Positions 1 through 11,082 of a stretch of DNA of 64,000 nucleotides are shown one piece after another. Position 1 is the stretch's first letter. Every line of letters starts with the position of its first letter. A program made the translations under genes and the position numbers. Origin of the DNA: Hawksworthiomyces lignivorus (lineage: Eukaryota; Ascomycota; Sordariomycetes; Ophiostomatales; Ophiostomataceae). The stretch lies in NCBI GenBank assembly GCA_002917075.1, contig NTMA01000018.1:186001-250000 (forward strand), given 5' to 3'. The notes beneath the pieces were generated by a model. That model saw only the letters and a program-made list of their open reading frames with translations. It had not been told where the DNA came from and searched no databases.

Positions 1-3000
1 CTTTAACTCGCTCTTTTTTCTCCCTCCACTCTTGCCAGTGCTCTCCGTAATTTCCAGCCTCTTGCAAATAGTGATACGTTCAAAGCGGTTTTCTTGGCTC
101 ATCTGATGTCCCCGATTCTGAACTGTTGCTTCAATTGGCGAGTCAGCGACAAGGATCAAACAGCGATCGGCGAAGTCTAGACACTCATCGCTGATGTTGG
201 ATCCTATTTTTCAGGATTTTTTTCTTAGTTTGGACAGCAGCAAGCTTTTCAGCTCTATTCTTAGAGCGAAAATCCGGAAGCGGGAGTGAGAAAGCCACTG
301 ATCGAGATGCGCCGCTTCACTGCCACCACAAGAAGCCAGGAACAGGATCTTCCTTGTATGTAGCAAGGCACCGCCCACATTAAAACCACCACAGTCCGTC
401 ACACTGTCCTCCACTCTTATGCACGACCTCCACTTCGCAGCTCCCCACAGACGACGATGGCTTCATGTTTACGAGGCCTCTCGTAATCGTCCTCCACCTC
501 CTTGCAACAAATGCTGAAGACGTGTACAATACAATTGTCTCTGAAGACCAAGGGCTACGTACGCACTTATTCTACATAATTATGGACAGGCTTTTATTTT
601 TACAAGACCTCCGGCCCGCTATGGAATCTGCCTAGCCTCTCTGGCGCAAAGGGAGACAAGGTGCGCTGTAGGCAAAGAAGATGCAAGGGATGCGTCAGGT
701 GCTCTTTTTTGCACAAAGTAATGCTATTTTGCCTGCATCAGCATGACTTTTGTCTATTTCAAGAGAATGCTAAGAGCAAAGATGTGCTTGGCAACCCAAG
801 GGCGGGCTCCGAAAGCATGAGAATACCAAACGCAGGTGAAAGGGCCACGCACGTCTGCATTTTGCGTGTGGAAGTGTGTGTGTGGGTGTTCTTGCTCCTT
901 CCGATCTCCTTCTTTTTTTCACTTTTATGTCGATCTGATTTTCTCTCGTTCCGCACATCAGTGCCTCTTTGGCACCGGGAAAGGCTTGTTAGCCGGCTGC
1001 CACACTCGATACGCATACGGGGGGGAGACATTCTAAGAGAAACACTGATCGACGAAACATGCAGCGGTGGCAGGCCGCCAAACAGACAGCCAATGACAAG
1101 CAGTCACAAAAAATAACCGGATGGGCTCAGAGGCGTGTAATTTCTAAAGATAAAAACTAGTAATACATACTGCGGAGCATAACAGGTTCGCATAGGGGGG
1201 TTCTTGAAGAATGTTGGCTAGGCCATTCATTAAGACAACTGTGGCGAGGCAGTGCTAGCTCACCCCAAGATCGTTCTTTTATTTTTAGAGGAAGGACTCT
1301 ACGCTGATGGCGACGTAAGCAAGGGACGACACAAGACAGGGTGTATTCAAAGCAGCACGCGACAAGGAATGGTTTTTGTGGCAGAGCGGTTACCCCTTTG
1401 GAACTGCAGAACCCTTCAGCGCCACCGTCTCTCGCCGTTCTGCATCGACCGTCTTCTCGCGCGTGTGGCAGCTTTCACGGAGTACTTCTTCGCAGTGGTC
1501 ATAACGTTGATCTTCGCCCTCTCCACAGACGTGCAATTTCCGCCTCGCTTGCCGTCCTTGTTTACCGCCTCTACGTCTTCATGTACGATAATTATTGACG
1601 TAGTCTCGCCCACGTGGTTTTGCTCGCCCGCCTTTGCATTAATGATCGCAGATGAGGGCCAAGAGCCCAAATTAATGGGAAACATATTCAGACGAGATGA
1701 CTCGCGAAATTGCCAGCGGAGAAGCCGACCCGTTTTTTCTCTTTCCTCCCTTCGATTTCCACTTGGCCGGCTTGCGTGCTCCTCTGCGTCGCGCTCTCTC
1801 CTCCTTTCTCGGTCGTCCAGCATGCCGGGAATTTTTATCCAGGGTACACCCATGCAGTTCTCCCGTGTCTTCTCGTCGCTCAAAGTTCCGGCTAAAATAG
1901 GAAACGAGATTGCGCACATGCTCAGCCTTGCCGTGTCTTTTATCCTCTTCACTCTATTTTTCTCCTGTCCTAATCTCCTTTTGGTTCATTCCCGCATCAT
2001 GGAACAACGGTTTCGACAGGCCCAAAAAGCAAGGCACTTTGGTCGCAGCCAACTAGAGATGCAGAATCCCTGGTCTTTTATGCTGGATCTCCTATTACAA
2101 TAACTATGTGGGAGTTGAGGACGCTTAAGCAGAAGATGCCACAGTAAAATGCATAAACGTCCAAATCACCACGTCATCTTTCGCCCTCACTATCTTGCTG
2201 ACAATTTGTCAATACGAACATGTTGACATAAGAAAGTCCAAGATTCACTCAAAAACACCAAACATCAAATCCCGGCAGTTGGGTTGCGATGTCAGGCCTC
2301 TGATTTCCTGATGGGAAGTATTTGTAGCTTTCTTTTTTATGCTGACTTCATCCGACTAGACCGTACATCTAAGCTGGGATATATTGCACACCAAAGGTAT
2401 ATGATAAACGAGAGCACACCGGCATATAGAAAATCTGGTCATTGCCATTAAGGCCGCTCCCCCATTAGATAGGAATGCGCTTGGAGGATTTGACCTGCTC
2501 CGCGTCAAAGACTAGGCCGTGTTTCTGCGAAGACAAATGACTGTCTTGTGAAAATCTTCTATCCGATACAAAAAAGATACAACCGGAAACGCTCATCCTG
2601 CAAGAGCAACGGCGCATTGTAGAAGACCGCCCTCGTCTCATGTAGACCTGCACTTTAAGAAGTGCAGCCGCTGACGGAGCACGCGGGCGACACTGGCGTT
2701 GCATTTAGGCAGCTGTAAGGTTTTTGAAGCTCCTGTAAATCTGGAAGCGTCATGCTGAGATTCTGCAGCTGCTAGCACTGTACTAGGCTGACTGAAAATA
2801 TGTTTGCTGCATGGCTGGCTTTCGAAGAGCATACCAGCATATTCGCTATGGTCTGTCCTACGGATGTCCAAATGTTAGCAAAGGGACCAAAACGGCCAGT
2901 TTTTCTTTGGTTCCAATATCATGTGTGAGCACTTACACCGGATTACCAAATAATTCTGACTTTTTTTGAGCTGGCAGCGGCCAGCCATACATTATGGCCA

Positions 3001-4300
3001 CTGTTGCTGCAAACGCTTCATCCCAGGTGACGCAATCTCTCCTGGCATGTGCGTTGTCGTCTCGTAGTGCAGGTTCGAAAAACAATTCGGGAGCCAAGAC
3101 ATAAGAAGAAGGTGCTGCTTTCATCACGATCGACTGTTTGCGAAGTATGGATATTTGCAGCAAAAGAAATCTCGTTTGACATCCTAACATCCCAGGTTAT
3201 CGAGCAGCAATAGCTGCTTGTGGCTCACATCAGAATATATGTTTTGCGAAGGAAAGCTGCTTTACCCCGGAAGATTGTTCAATGGATACAATACTCAGCT
3301 GAAAGCGCAGAAACCGAACGGGGAAGCCGAACCAACATCAGAACACAGCACTCGTACAACGATCGGGGGAGGACACAACAATTCTGTTTGTCAGACTGAC
3401 CGCTCATTTGGAGCGATGTAAATTATCTGCTGAAGAAGGATACCATTTGATTTGTAGTATCACCAAGTTCATTCCAACTGGCGTGTCTTCCGGCTTTTCT
3501 GTGCTACCTGTAGAAGAACCAATACCGACAAGACTTGTTGCACAGTCGGCTCCACGTTTTTGTGTATCGTTTCTCTTCTCCACCTTCTGTATTGATGAGA
3601 CAAATTTAAAACAATGTCTTCCGTATGACAATACTAGAGTTTGAATTTTATATCCCTTTTCCGTGAGACGGAGCTCCCGAGAAATTGTCACCGCAAGTAC
3701 CCGGGCTTATTTTTGTGCCAACTGGACGAGAATATCGGGGATTTCCGCAAATGGAACTCAACGGGAGAGTGCCAGCAGCACGCATTTCTCTTCTCATCTG
3801 AAAGAATACATCAAGCCGTGATGTCAATTTCGGTTGCTTTTAAGAGATGTTATAAGAAGCTGTTGAAACGGGTCTGCAATGGAAGCAACCAAAGTCCAAT
3901 TACAGAACTTCGCTTCATAGAAACACTCCAGCAGAAATTCTTAATGAAATCCAGCTGATCGGCGAGTGATATTATGGCATTGTACTACATTACATCGTCT
4001 TGTCCAAGGAGAATATTTTCAGAGTATTTGAAGCTGTGTTGTAGTTTTTGGGTAAGTTGCCTGCCCGATTGGGTAGTGTGGACTTTTTCTTTCACTGTAT
4101 GTCAGTTGTCAGCTGTGGCCAGCCGGCAGCATGATTACTGACGTCTTTGCGCATTTTCTTATCGCCCACCCCACCAATCCTTATCGGCAAAAAAAAGTTG
4201 GGCATTTAGACTCCAAAAAGAGATTTTGGTCGCCACATCACGAAGGCTGTCGAGACCATCACATAGAGTTGCCAGTTTCTCCGTCCGCTTTTTTAGAAAT
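1..4300. other. Gene-poor stretch, no supported gene
   Basis: I see no convincing gene here. Open frames of 150-280 codons exist (for example around 1252-2103 and its antisense 1416-1952), but they begin at non-ATG codons or overlap each other on both strands, carry no recognisable motif and follow base composition rather than codon bias. A C/T-rich patch lies near 870-960 and 1720-1800. The last part, from about 4100, must hold the promoter and leader of the NOB1 gene; an out-of-frame ATG at 4131 would overlap the NOB1 start if the transcript began that far upstream. Confidence 0.5.
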
Positions 4301-5806
4301 ATGGTGTCCCCTACACAAAGCGAGACGGCAGAAGCGCCGTCAGTACCATCCACGACCACCAAACCAACCTCTGAGTCTGGGTCCGGACCGAGCGAGACCC
4401 CTACCTCCGCGACTGCGGCTGCTGCGGCGGCGGCTGACGCATCGACCAAACCGATTCACACGCTCGTCGTCGATACGGGCCCGATCATCAAGAACGACCC
4501 GCCGGTCAGTACGCTGTTAGCGCAGGCCGAGGTGCTGGTGACCATCCCGTCCGTGATCGATGAGATCCGCGACCCGGCCACGCGGTCCCGCGTGGACTCT
4601 ACGCTGCGGCCCTTTTTGACGCTGCGGAATCCGAAGCCGGCGAGCGTCAAGTTCGTCAGCGACTTTGCGCGCAAGACGGGCGATCTCGAGGTGCTCAGCC
4701 GGCCTGACTTGCACCTGCTGGCGCTGACGTACGAGCTGGAGTGCGAGCGCAACGGCGGCGACTGGCGGCTGCGCAACTCGCCGACGCAGCGCGGCGTGAA
4801 CGGCAAGTCGCCTGCGGCAGCGGCAGCAGCGGCAGCTGCAGCGGCAGTGGCAGCAGCAGGTGGAGCGGCAGGTGGAGTGGCAGCGGCGATAGCAGCGCTG
4901 GGTGTGGCAGGAGCTCAGTCGGAGGCGGAAACAGACGCTTTCCTGGCTACGGCAGGCGAGTCAACTGCCAGCGAGACACCACAAAATTCAGCACCGAAGG
5001 AAGAACAGCCAATACCCGACTTGGAGGGCAAAGTAGCCAATCTATCGCTGGCAGAAGCGGACGCAGAGACCCAAGAGGCGGGGGGTGCTGAGGACGCAGA
5101 GGGCAACGAAGAAGAGGAAAACGAGGAGGAGGACGACGATGACGACGGTGGCGAGTGGATCACGCCGTCCAACCTGAAGAAGCACCAGGAGAAGGAGGAG
5201 TCCGGCGGCGTGCCAGCGCAGCCGATCCAGGTGCGGCTGCAGGCGGCGCTGTTGACGTCCGACTTTGCCATGCAGAACGTGGCGCTGCGGATCAACCTGA
5301 ACCTGCTGAGCCCGAGCAGCGGGGGCGGCGGGGCACCGACGCGCATCACGCGGGTCAAGACGTGGGTGCTGCGGTGCCACGGCTGCTTCGCGGTGACGCG
5401 GCAGATGAGCAAGCAGTTCTGCCCGGCGTGCGGGCAGGCGACCCTCACGCGCACCAGCTGCTCGACGGACGCGGCCACGGGCCAGTTCCGGCTGCACCTC
5501 AAGCGCAACTTCCAGTACAACAAGCGCGGCAACGTGTACAGCGTGCCCAAGCCCGCGCACGGCAGCGCCAGCGGCAAGTTCACCGACAAGAGCGGCGGCG
5601 GCCACAACGGCTGGGGCCGCGACCTCATCCTGTCCGAGGACCAGCAGGAGTACACCCGCAAGGCCGACGAGCAGAGGCGCACCCGCGTCCGCGACATGAT
5701 GGACGAGGACTACCTGCCCAACCTGCTCACCGGCGTCCGCAGCGGCGCCCAGGGCCGCATCCGCGTCGGCGCCGGGCGCAACGTCAACGCCAAGAAGCGG
5801 CGCTGA
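4301..5806 (+). CDS. NOB1: 20S pre-rRNA endonuclease NOB1
   Basis: Single-exon gene for a 501-aa protein, the endonuclease that cuts site D at the 3' end of 18S rRNA in late cytoplasmic 40S particles. A PIN domain starts at about residue 52 (HTLVVDTGPIIKN, with the expected catalytic Asp58) and runs to about 165. A Nob1-type zinc ribbon follows at 359-377 with Cys359, Cys362, Cys374 and Cys377 (CHGC...CPAC). The basic C terminus ends in NAKKRR. Between PIN and ribbon lie an Ala/Gly-rich run (about 171-208) and an acidic run (about 263-285), likely disordered. The start at 4301 is the first in-frame ATG; the frame is open upstream to 4226 but only through a TTG. Identity is confident from the two domains and their order. 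Confidence 0.95.
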   Translation: MVSPTQSETAEAPSVPSTTTKPTSESGSGPSETPTSATAAAAAAADASTKPIHTLVVDTGPIIKNDPPVSTLLAQAEVLVTIPSVIDEIRDPATRSRVDSTLRPFLTLRNPKPASVKFVSDFARKTGDLEVLSRPDLHLLALTYELECERNGGDWRLRNSPTQRGVNGKSPAAAAAAAAAAAVAAAGGAAGGVAAAIAALGVAGAQSEAETDAFLATAGESTASETPQNSAPKEEQPIPDLEGKVANLSLAEADAETQEAGGAEDAEGNEEEENEEEDDDDDGGEWITPSNLKKHQEKEESGGVPAQPIQVRLQAALLTSDFAMQNVALRINLNLLSPSSGGGGAPTRITRVKTWVLRCHGCFAVTRQMSKQFCPACGQATLTRTSCSTDAATGQFRLHLKRNFQYNKRGNVYSVPKPAHGSASGKFTDKSGGGHNGWGRDLILSEDQQEYTRKADEQRRTRVRDMMDEDYLPNLLTGVRSGAQGRIRVGAGRNVNAKKRR

Positions 5807-6478
5807 GGTAGGGAGCCCAGGAAAGGGGGGTGCTAGCAGGCTACGCTTGTTGGGCGGGAGGAGAAGGACCAATGGCATATATGGCGGACAACAAAAAAGG
5901 GAGGCTCGCATCAAGCTTTTTTTAGGGGGATTCTTTTTCACCGGGCGTTAAGATCATGTAGACTCTTTTTGAAAAGTGATTTTTTTGGCATTCAATTAAA
6001 TGATACGAAGCAAGACTTTTTCTCTCCGCAGTTGCTAGCAAATACAGTTGTCTATCGGAGACATGCAGCCCAAAATTTCTGTTTAACGCCAGCCATCCAA
6101 ATATTACCGGAACGCAAAAGCCAAAAATAAAAAACCCCAAGGCTTAGTCGGTTCTCATGAACTGCACTTAGCACCAGAAAAAAATAAAGATTTCCCCCCA
6201 ATGTCACTCGAGACGCCCAATCCACCGGTTGTCTGTCTCAGTGTTTGTTATTTCGATGGAATTCCGGTCGACAAGACGGACTCGTGCAGAACTGGACCGG
6301 TGTGATGATACACGTAGATTTTGCAGAATCGCGATCCAATTTTGAGAGCCAGAGATGAAACAAAGCATATTGCATCCCAGAGACCAAGGGCTTTCTTTAA
6401 TCGGCACACGACGTCTCGAAACGCCTGTGAGTTTGGAAGCTCGAAATGCCCTCCATCCCGCGTATCCAGCCCGTTACT
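5807..6478. other. Intergenic, NOB1 / NOP10 3' regions
   Basis: Convergent 3' flank between NOB1 (plus) and NOP10 (minus). T-rich and A-rich short tracts but no gene seen; AATAAA-like words (for example AAAATAAAG near 6182) could be polyadenylation signals. Confidence 0.5.
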
Positions 6479-6664
6479 TTACTGCTGCTTCTCCAGCTTC
6501 AGGAGGCCAAACCGCCGCTTCAGGGTCACACGCTGGCGGGACCACTTGTCGTCGGGGGAGAAGCGAGCAGGGTGGGCGGACTTGGTGACCTTGCCGTCGG
6601 CGGTGATCTTCTTGAGAGTGTAGGCACGCTTGCCCGACTCGTCGACAGTGCACATGAGATGCAT
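6479..6664 (-). CDS. NOP10: H/ACA snoRNP subunit NOP10
   Basis: Single-exon 61-aa protein, the usual length for Nop10, the smallest core protein of H/ACA small nucleolar RNPs that direct rRNA pseudouridylation together with Cbf5, Nhp2 and Gar1. The sequence starts [19 protein letters not shown] and carries the near-invariant stretch [19 protein letters not shown] followed by the basic LKRRFGLL tail, matching the family over its full length. It lacks the N-terminal zinc cysteines of archaeal Nop10, as eukaryotic members do. It lies convergent to NOB1, so two ribosome-biogenesis genes are neighbours, though this need not be functional linkage. Confidence 0.95.
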   Translation of the reverse strand: MHLMCTVDESGKRAYTLKKITADGKVTKSAHPARFSPDDKWSRQRVTLKRRFGLLKLEKQQ

Positions 6665-7473
6665 GGTGGCAGAGGTTGTATAGATGCAAGAGGTAGAAGG
6701 TCGAAAGTTGAGCTCGTAGAACGACGCTAATCAGATGTTATGATAGGTGGTGGTGAAGAGGATATCGTGCGGATGATCTCGAGGTTGGAATTGGGTTGGT
6801 GGTAAATTTCTTTTTTTTTTTCCATTGGGTTTTCTCTTTTTTTTTTTTCCTACCGTAACTTTTTTATAAAGTGGGTCACTGTGAGAATGGACCAATAATA
6901 TCATGAGCCTTGACTGTGCTCATGGTTATCGTATTATCTCTTATCGGCTTCACCAAATTTATCACTGCAGCCTTTTATTACTTAGTATGAATTTCCGAGA
7001 CTCCACAATATCATCCGTGTAAAACAACTGCAGTATCTCCGTACGATTCGGCCCATACAACAACAGACATCACACTTAAGCTGTGCAGGTTTCCCAGCCC
7101 TGGTCAGTATCTCATAAATTCGCGAGTCTTCACAGAAAATTACTGTTTGCAATGTGCATTCTATTTGCACTCTAAATAATTTCAATTAAGGAGAGACATG
7201 AAGAGTTCCTTTCCCGTTATCATAAATGTTGCCAAACACCACCAGAAGACAGTCGTAAAGATAATAAAGAAGAACGGCTGCCACTCCGTTTCCACAGGGT
7301 CGTCCTAAGATTCCTATACATGCGCCCATAACTACCCTTCCTGAAGGCTATGATCCTGAGACAGCGGTACCCTTATTTTCAGGGACGTGAGTTTGTTGCC
7401 GCTTATTCGTTTTTGTCGTTTTCTGTTTTTTTTTATTTTTTATTTGCTTGTAGACCAGTATGTTCGTCCTGAT
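6665..7473. other. NOP10 promoter and intergenic
   Basis: Contains two T-tracts (about 6811-6821 and 6837-6849, which on the minus strand read as A-tracts upstream of NOP10). No gene seen. The right end is the 3' flank of the minus-strand secreted peptide gene. Confidence 0.4.
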
Positions 7474-7728
7474 TTATGCGAAGAAGTTCTTGATGGTATC
7501 GAGCCAGCGGCGATAGGTTCCGTAGTTGCTGTAGGCACCGTAGCCACCGGCAGGCGGCGGGTAGTCGCCGTACGAGGCGTAGCCGCCCTTGGGAGGAGGA
7601 TAGCTGCCGTACGAAGCGTATGCGGCAGCCTTGCCACGAGCGGCAACATCGCCTGCCTCAGGTGCGGGGGCCGGAGCACCGAGGACGGGGGCAGCCAAGA
7701 GAGCGGTGAAAATAACGGTGGCCTTCAT
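7474..7728 (-). CDS. Small secreted tyrosine-triad repeat protein
   Basis: Single-exon 84-aa protein. Residues 1-17 form a clear signal peptide (MKATVIFTALLAAPVLG) followed by an APAPAPEAG propeptide-like segment. The body is a 13-residue repeat of the type YASYG(S/D)YPPPxGG: tyrosines fall at 37, 40, 43; 50, 53, 56; and 63, 66, 69, 72, so every repeat carries a Y-x2-Y-x2-Y triad. A dibasic RR at 73-74 precedes the tail WLDTIKNFFA. ATG 7728 is chosen because the signal peptide starts exactly there. A TATA-like CCATAAAAG (minus strand, near 7872-7880) and a C/T-rich leader fit a strongly expressed gene. Gly/Tyr/Pro-rich secreted proteins of this kind occur in ascomycetes, but I know no function. 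An alternative reading, as a peptide precursor, is discussed in the findings. Confidence 0.75.
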   Translation of the reverse strand: MKATVIFTALLAAPVLGAPAPAPEAGDVAARGKAAAYASYGSYPPPKGGYASYGDYPPPAGGYGAYSNYGTYRRWLDTIKNFFA

Positions 7729-10700
7729 TGTGGAAGAAGATTGGACAAGAAGAGTATTGTTTAGGGTTTGAGTAAATTGAGAAGTATCTGATTGACTTGG
7801 AAGACGAGAGAAGCTGAAGAACAAGAGATGAAGAGAAAATTGCGGATGGAGGAAGGAGAGGATGGTCGGGCTTTTATGGGAAAAAATACGAGTGAAAGAG
7901 AGCGTGTGAGAGAGGAGAAGCAAGCAAGCAGAAGAATGATAATGACAACATCCATGCTCACATGCGGCTGGATGAATCAACCATTCTCACGCTCTTTCAC
8001 ACGGCTCCACATGCCCAGCCATCTGCAATAGAAGAAGAATAAAGGGCAACCAAGCTTAAACTCGGAAGCCATTGAACTAACGAGGATATCCGCCTATGGA
8101 ATCCTTGTGTTCTCGGTCCCTTTCTCCTCCGTCTCCCCTCCAACATTGCAAGAAAGGCAGGATTGGATCGGTTAGAAGGGTGCCGTGACACGGCTTTCTT
8201 GAGACTTCTAAAGAATCCATTCTCTTCTCGCTTCTTTCCCCATTGTCACTTTGGTTGATGAATTCAGTTGTTACCTCTACCTCATTTGATTAACATTTCT
8301 AGCTCTAACTATGCTCCGCTACTTTTCTTTCTGTCTTTATTTTTTTGTGGCCGTATCTTGAACTCATAGGTTAAAATTACTCAGTAAATATTGCGTTTGA
8401 ATTTATGCAGCTCTTAGTATAAGGTGCATCAATATTCTCATCTGCCGAGCATTTAGACCTAAAGAGGATTTTTTCAAGGCGAATGTGCTCATACCATTGA
8501 CAATCCGGCGACAGTGAGAGTGTCTAGCAATTAAAAGACCAGGATCTCCACAAACTAATGCTTAGAACAAGAGGCGGGAAGACAACGCAGCATAATAAGG
8601 CTTGAGCCATGGCTTGAACCATGCTCGGAGTTGGCTTGGGTCATCGCTTTGCGCCATTTCTGCTTTGATTTGTCTTTTTGCTAAGTGACACCGATGATAT
8701 TCTAATACGAATAGAAGGTCGCTTGCAGTTCCAAAACTGCCAAAATCATGGGCCTTCAGGCCAGACCATGTAACTTTGGGACTCGTTCTTCGTATAAAGT
8801 GGCAGGTGAGCAAATACAAGGGATGCGGGGAGAAGACGATACAACAACAAAAATGATCACACAAGAGAGCGTTTGCTCAGTTGCGGTGGCGATCGAGGAA
8901 AGGAACTCTTGCTAAAAAAAAACCAGGGAAATAGATCTATGCTCATTTAGATCTAGTATGTTGTTAGAGTTTGGCAAAACTTAACGCCAATTATGTTGCC
9001 GGAGGCTTATGCGTGACCCGGAAAAACAACTACAACAACCAGCTACTCCCGTACATCTCAGGCATGGATTAAAGTACAAAGAGATATTGCTTTAAATTTA
9101 GAGAGAAAAAGATGAGACATATTCAGTGTTGGCCAAAAGACTATCGAGGCAGCTCATCGCCTTGTCTTGGATTGTGCACTACATCAACCAAATTGCTTTC
9201 AATCTCCTTCTTCTAGTGGCTTAGGGTGACAGTGCCAGTACGAGTTTGGCATATATTGTGCAACATTATTCTGTCATCTTTTCACCTTTTTGGTTCCTTT
9301 CGGTTGACCTCGTGGGAAAGTCAATGCTCTCAGTTCGACGCGTTTCTCGGAATACACGGTTGTTGTTATTTCTAATCCCGCCATTTCTCTTATACGGATA
9401 GCCAGCACACTCAGATTCGCTAAGTTAGGCCGCCCGTGGCTTATACTCAAAAAGGAATATGAGAATAGCTAATACGTGCGTGTAGTCCATCATACTCAGC
9501 TTCTGAGAGCGGAGTTCTCATGCCGCAAGTTGTCCCCGCAACGGGCACAACCGTCTCTAAAAGCAGCACGCGGAGAAAATACGAGGTTTTCGTGCGATTC
9601 GTACTTTTCAACCGTTGTTCATTCATGAAATAAACCGGGTGCGAGACACATGACATCAAATCAGATCGACAATTGCCGCACTTTCAGTATTGATCACGAT
9701 GAAAGTGACCGTTGTTGACCGGGGGCTCTTCGAGAAGAGCCCAAAGACGGCCGAGTGCACCCTACCCTATCCCACCGAGCATTGCATCTTTTCTTCATCC
9801 ACCAAGGTTCAGCCACCAGGGAGCAAAGAATTGTATCTTTGAGCTTGGCAGGAAGATACCAAGCTAAGCTCAGGCCGTAGTCAGGCTCCTTCGGGATACA
9901 AGAGGAGAAGGAAAGTTGGCAATGATTCTGAGGTAGACGAAGGAAACGACGAAAAACAAAAGCGCCAAGAAAGAGAGGCGGTGGTCTTCTGTCTACTACG
10001 GCAAAAAGGGACAGCGGCTTCAGTGATCTGCGACCTTTTACGAAGGCGATCCGCCTCTACTCTCTTTCTGGTATAAATCTCGTATAAGCTCCCGCATTGC
10101 TACGTAGCCTAGCCTCTTTGATTTATTCTTTAGATGGCAAAGTTCCAAGTCACGCCTTGTGATGCTCATTCAAAGTGTTGTAGTGACCTTGGCCACCTGG
10201 GCATTTCCTCGTATTTTTCCAATATTTCTTTCTTCTGGACCTGCGCTCGGTGTACTTTACGTTTCTTATGCTCTGCTACCTAGGATCGTGAAACCCCGCA
10301 ACTCGTATTCACTCCGGCAGAAGATCTAATAGTACAGAGCAGCTGCGTGTGGGGAGCTGCAAGGTGCATTGGCGCTTTTGTGGCTGGACTAATGCCATTT
10401 GATTTCTTCTCTGAAGTGGAACATAGAAAAGGTACGAAGTATTTCGTTCCGAAAGTTGATATTGTAAGGTCAATCAGAATGCTACATCATTGTCTCATAG
10501 CATCGCCACTTGAAGAACTCCCCTCCTTAGTGTAACTTATTTTCTTCTGATCAGGTCTTGAATGATGAAAGATGGTGACTAAATGCCTACCAAATATTTG
10601 TCTGTTTACCGGGCCGTAAAATGGGACAACTTTTCGAGTACTTCATAGACCCCAGCATATTGTGAATCAATTCCCTGCCATCCATCCGGATTCTCGTAGT

Positions 10701-11082
10701 TTTCTAGCTGTATCTTCCAATATCTCCAGCCACCTTTACGTGCTGATTTAGGATTTCCTGGCAAAGTAACTTTGAACTGGTTACAAAACTGAAGCTCTTA
10801 TCTTACCATGTCCCGTTACCAAGTCATCAACAAAGCGGATAGAAGAATTTCTCCAAAAGGGCAACGAAGCTAATACTTGAAGCCTCAACACCATTTTCAC
10901 ATTATCTTTATTTTTCTTTTTCTTTTACTTTGTGTTTCATAGGGTTGGTTGAAATTTGGAGATCCCGTGTGAAGATACCAAGAAATTCTCTGTGCATTTT
11001 CCTGTCATTCTCTTCGAAGACACATTTTATCTTTTCCCCTTTGATTTCTCTCCATATTATTGTTCAATTTGTTATACAAAAT
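7729..11082. other. Long intergenic region
   Basis: No supported gene in 3.35 kb. Left part is the promoter of the minus-strand secreted peptide. A perfect 9-bp inverted repeat lies at 9723-9742. Near 10069-10076 there is a TATA-like TATAAAT, and 65 nt further an ATG (10134) opens a 49-codon frame ending at 10283 with several Cys; this is too weak to call. The T-rich stretch 10900-11060 is the likely leader of the UstYa gene. Confidence 0.45.
9723..9742. repeat. Perfect 9-bp inverted repeat
   Basis: GGGCTCTTC, a GA spacer, then GAAGAGCCC. Isolated in intergenic DNA; could be a dimeric regulator site or a hairpin. No gene starts close to it. Confidence 0.6.

Noticed and set aside
1252..2103. 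283-codon plus-strand frame
   Set aside because: Starts at a non-ATG codon, no motif, overlapped by an antisense frame of similar quality.
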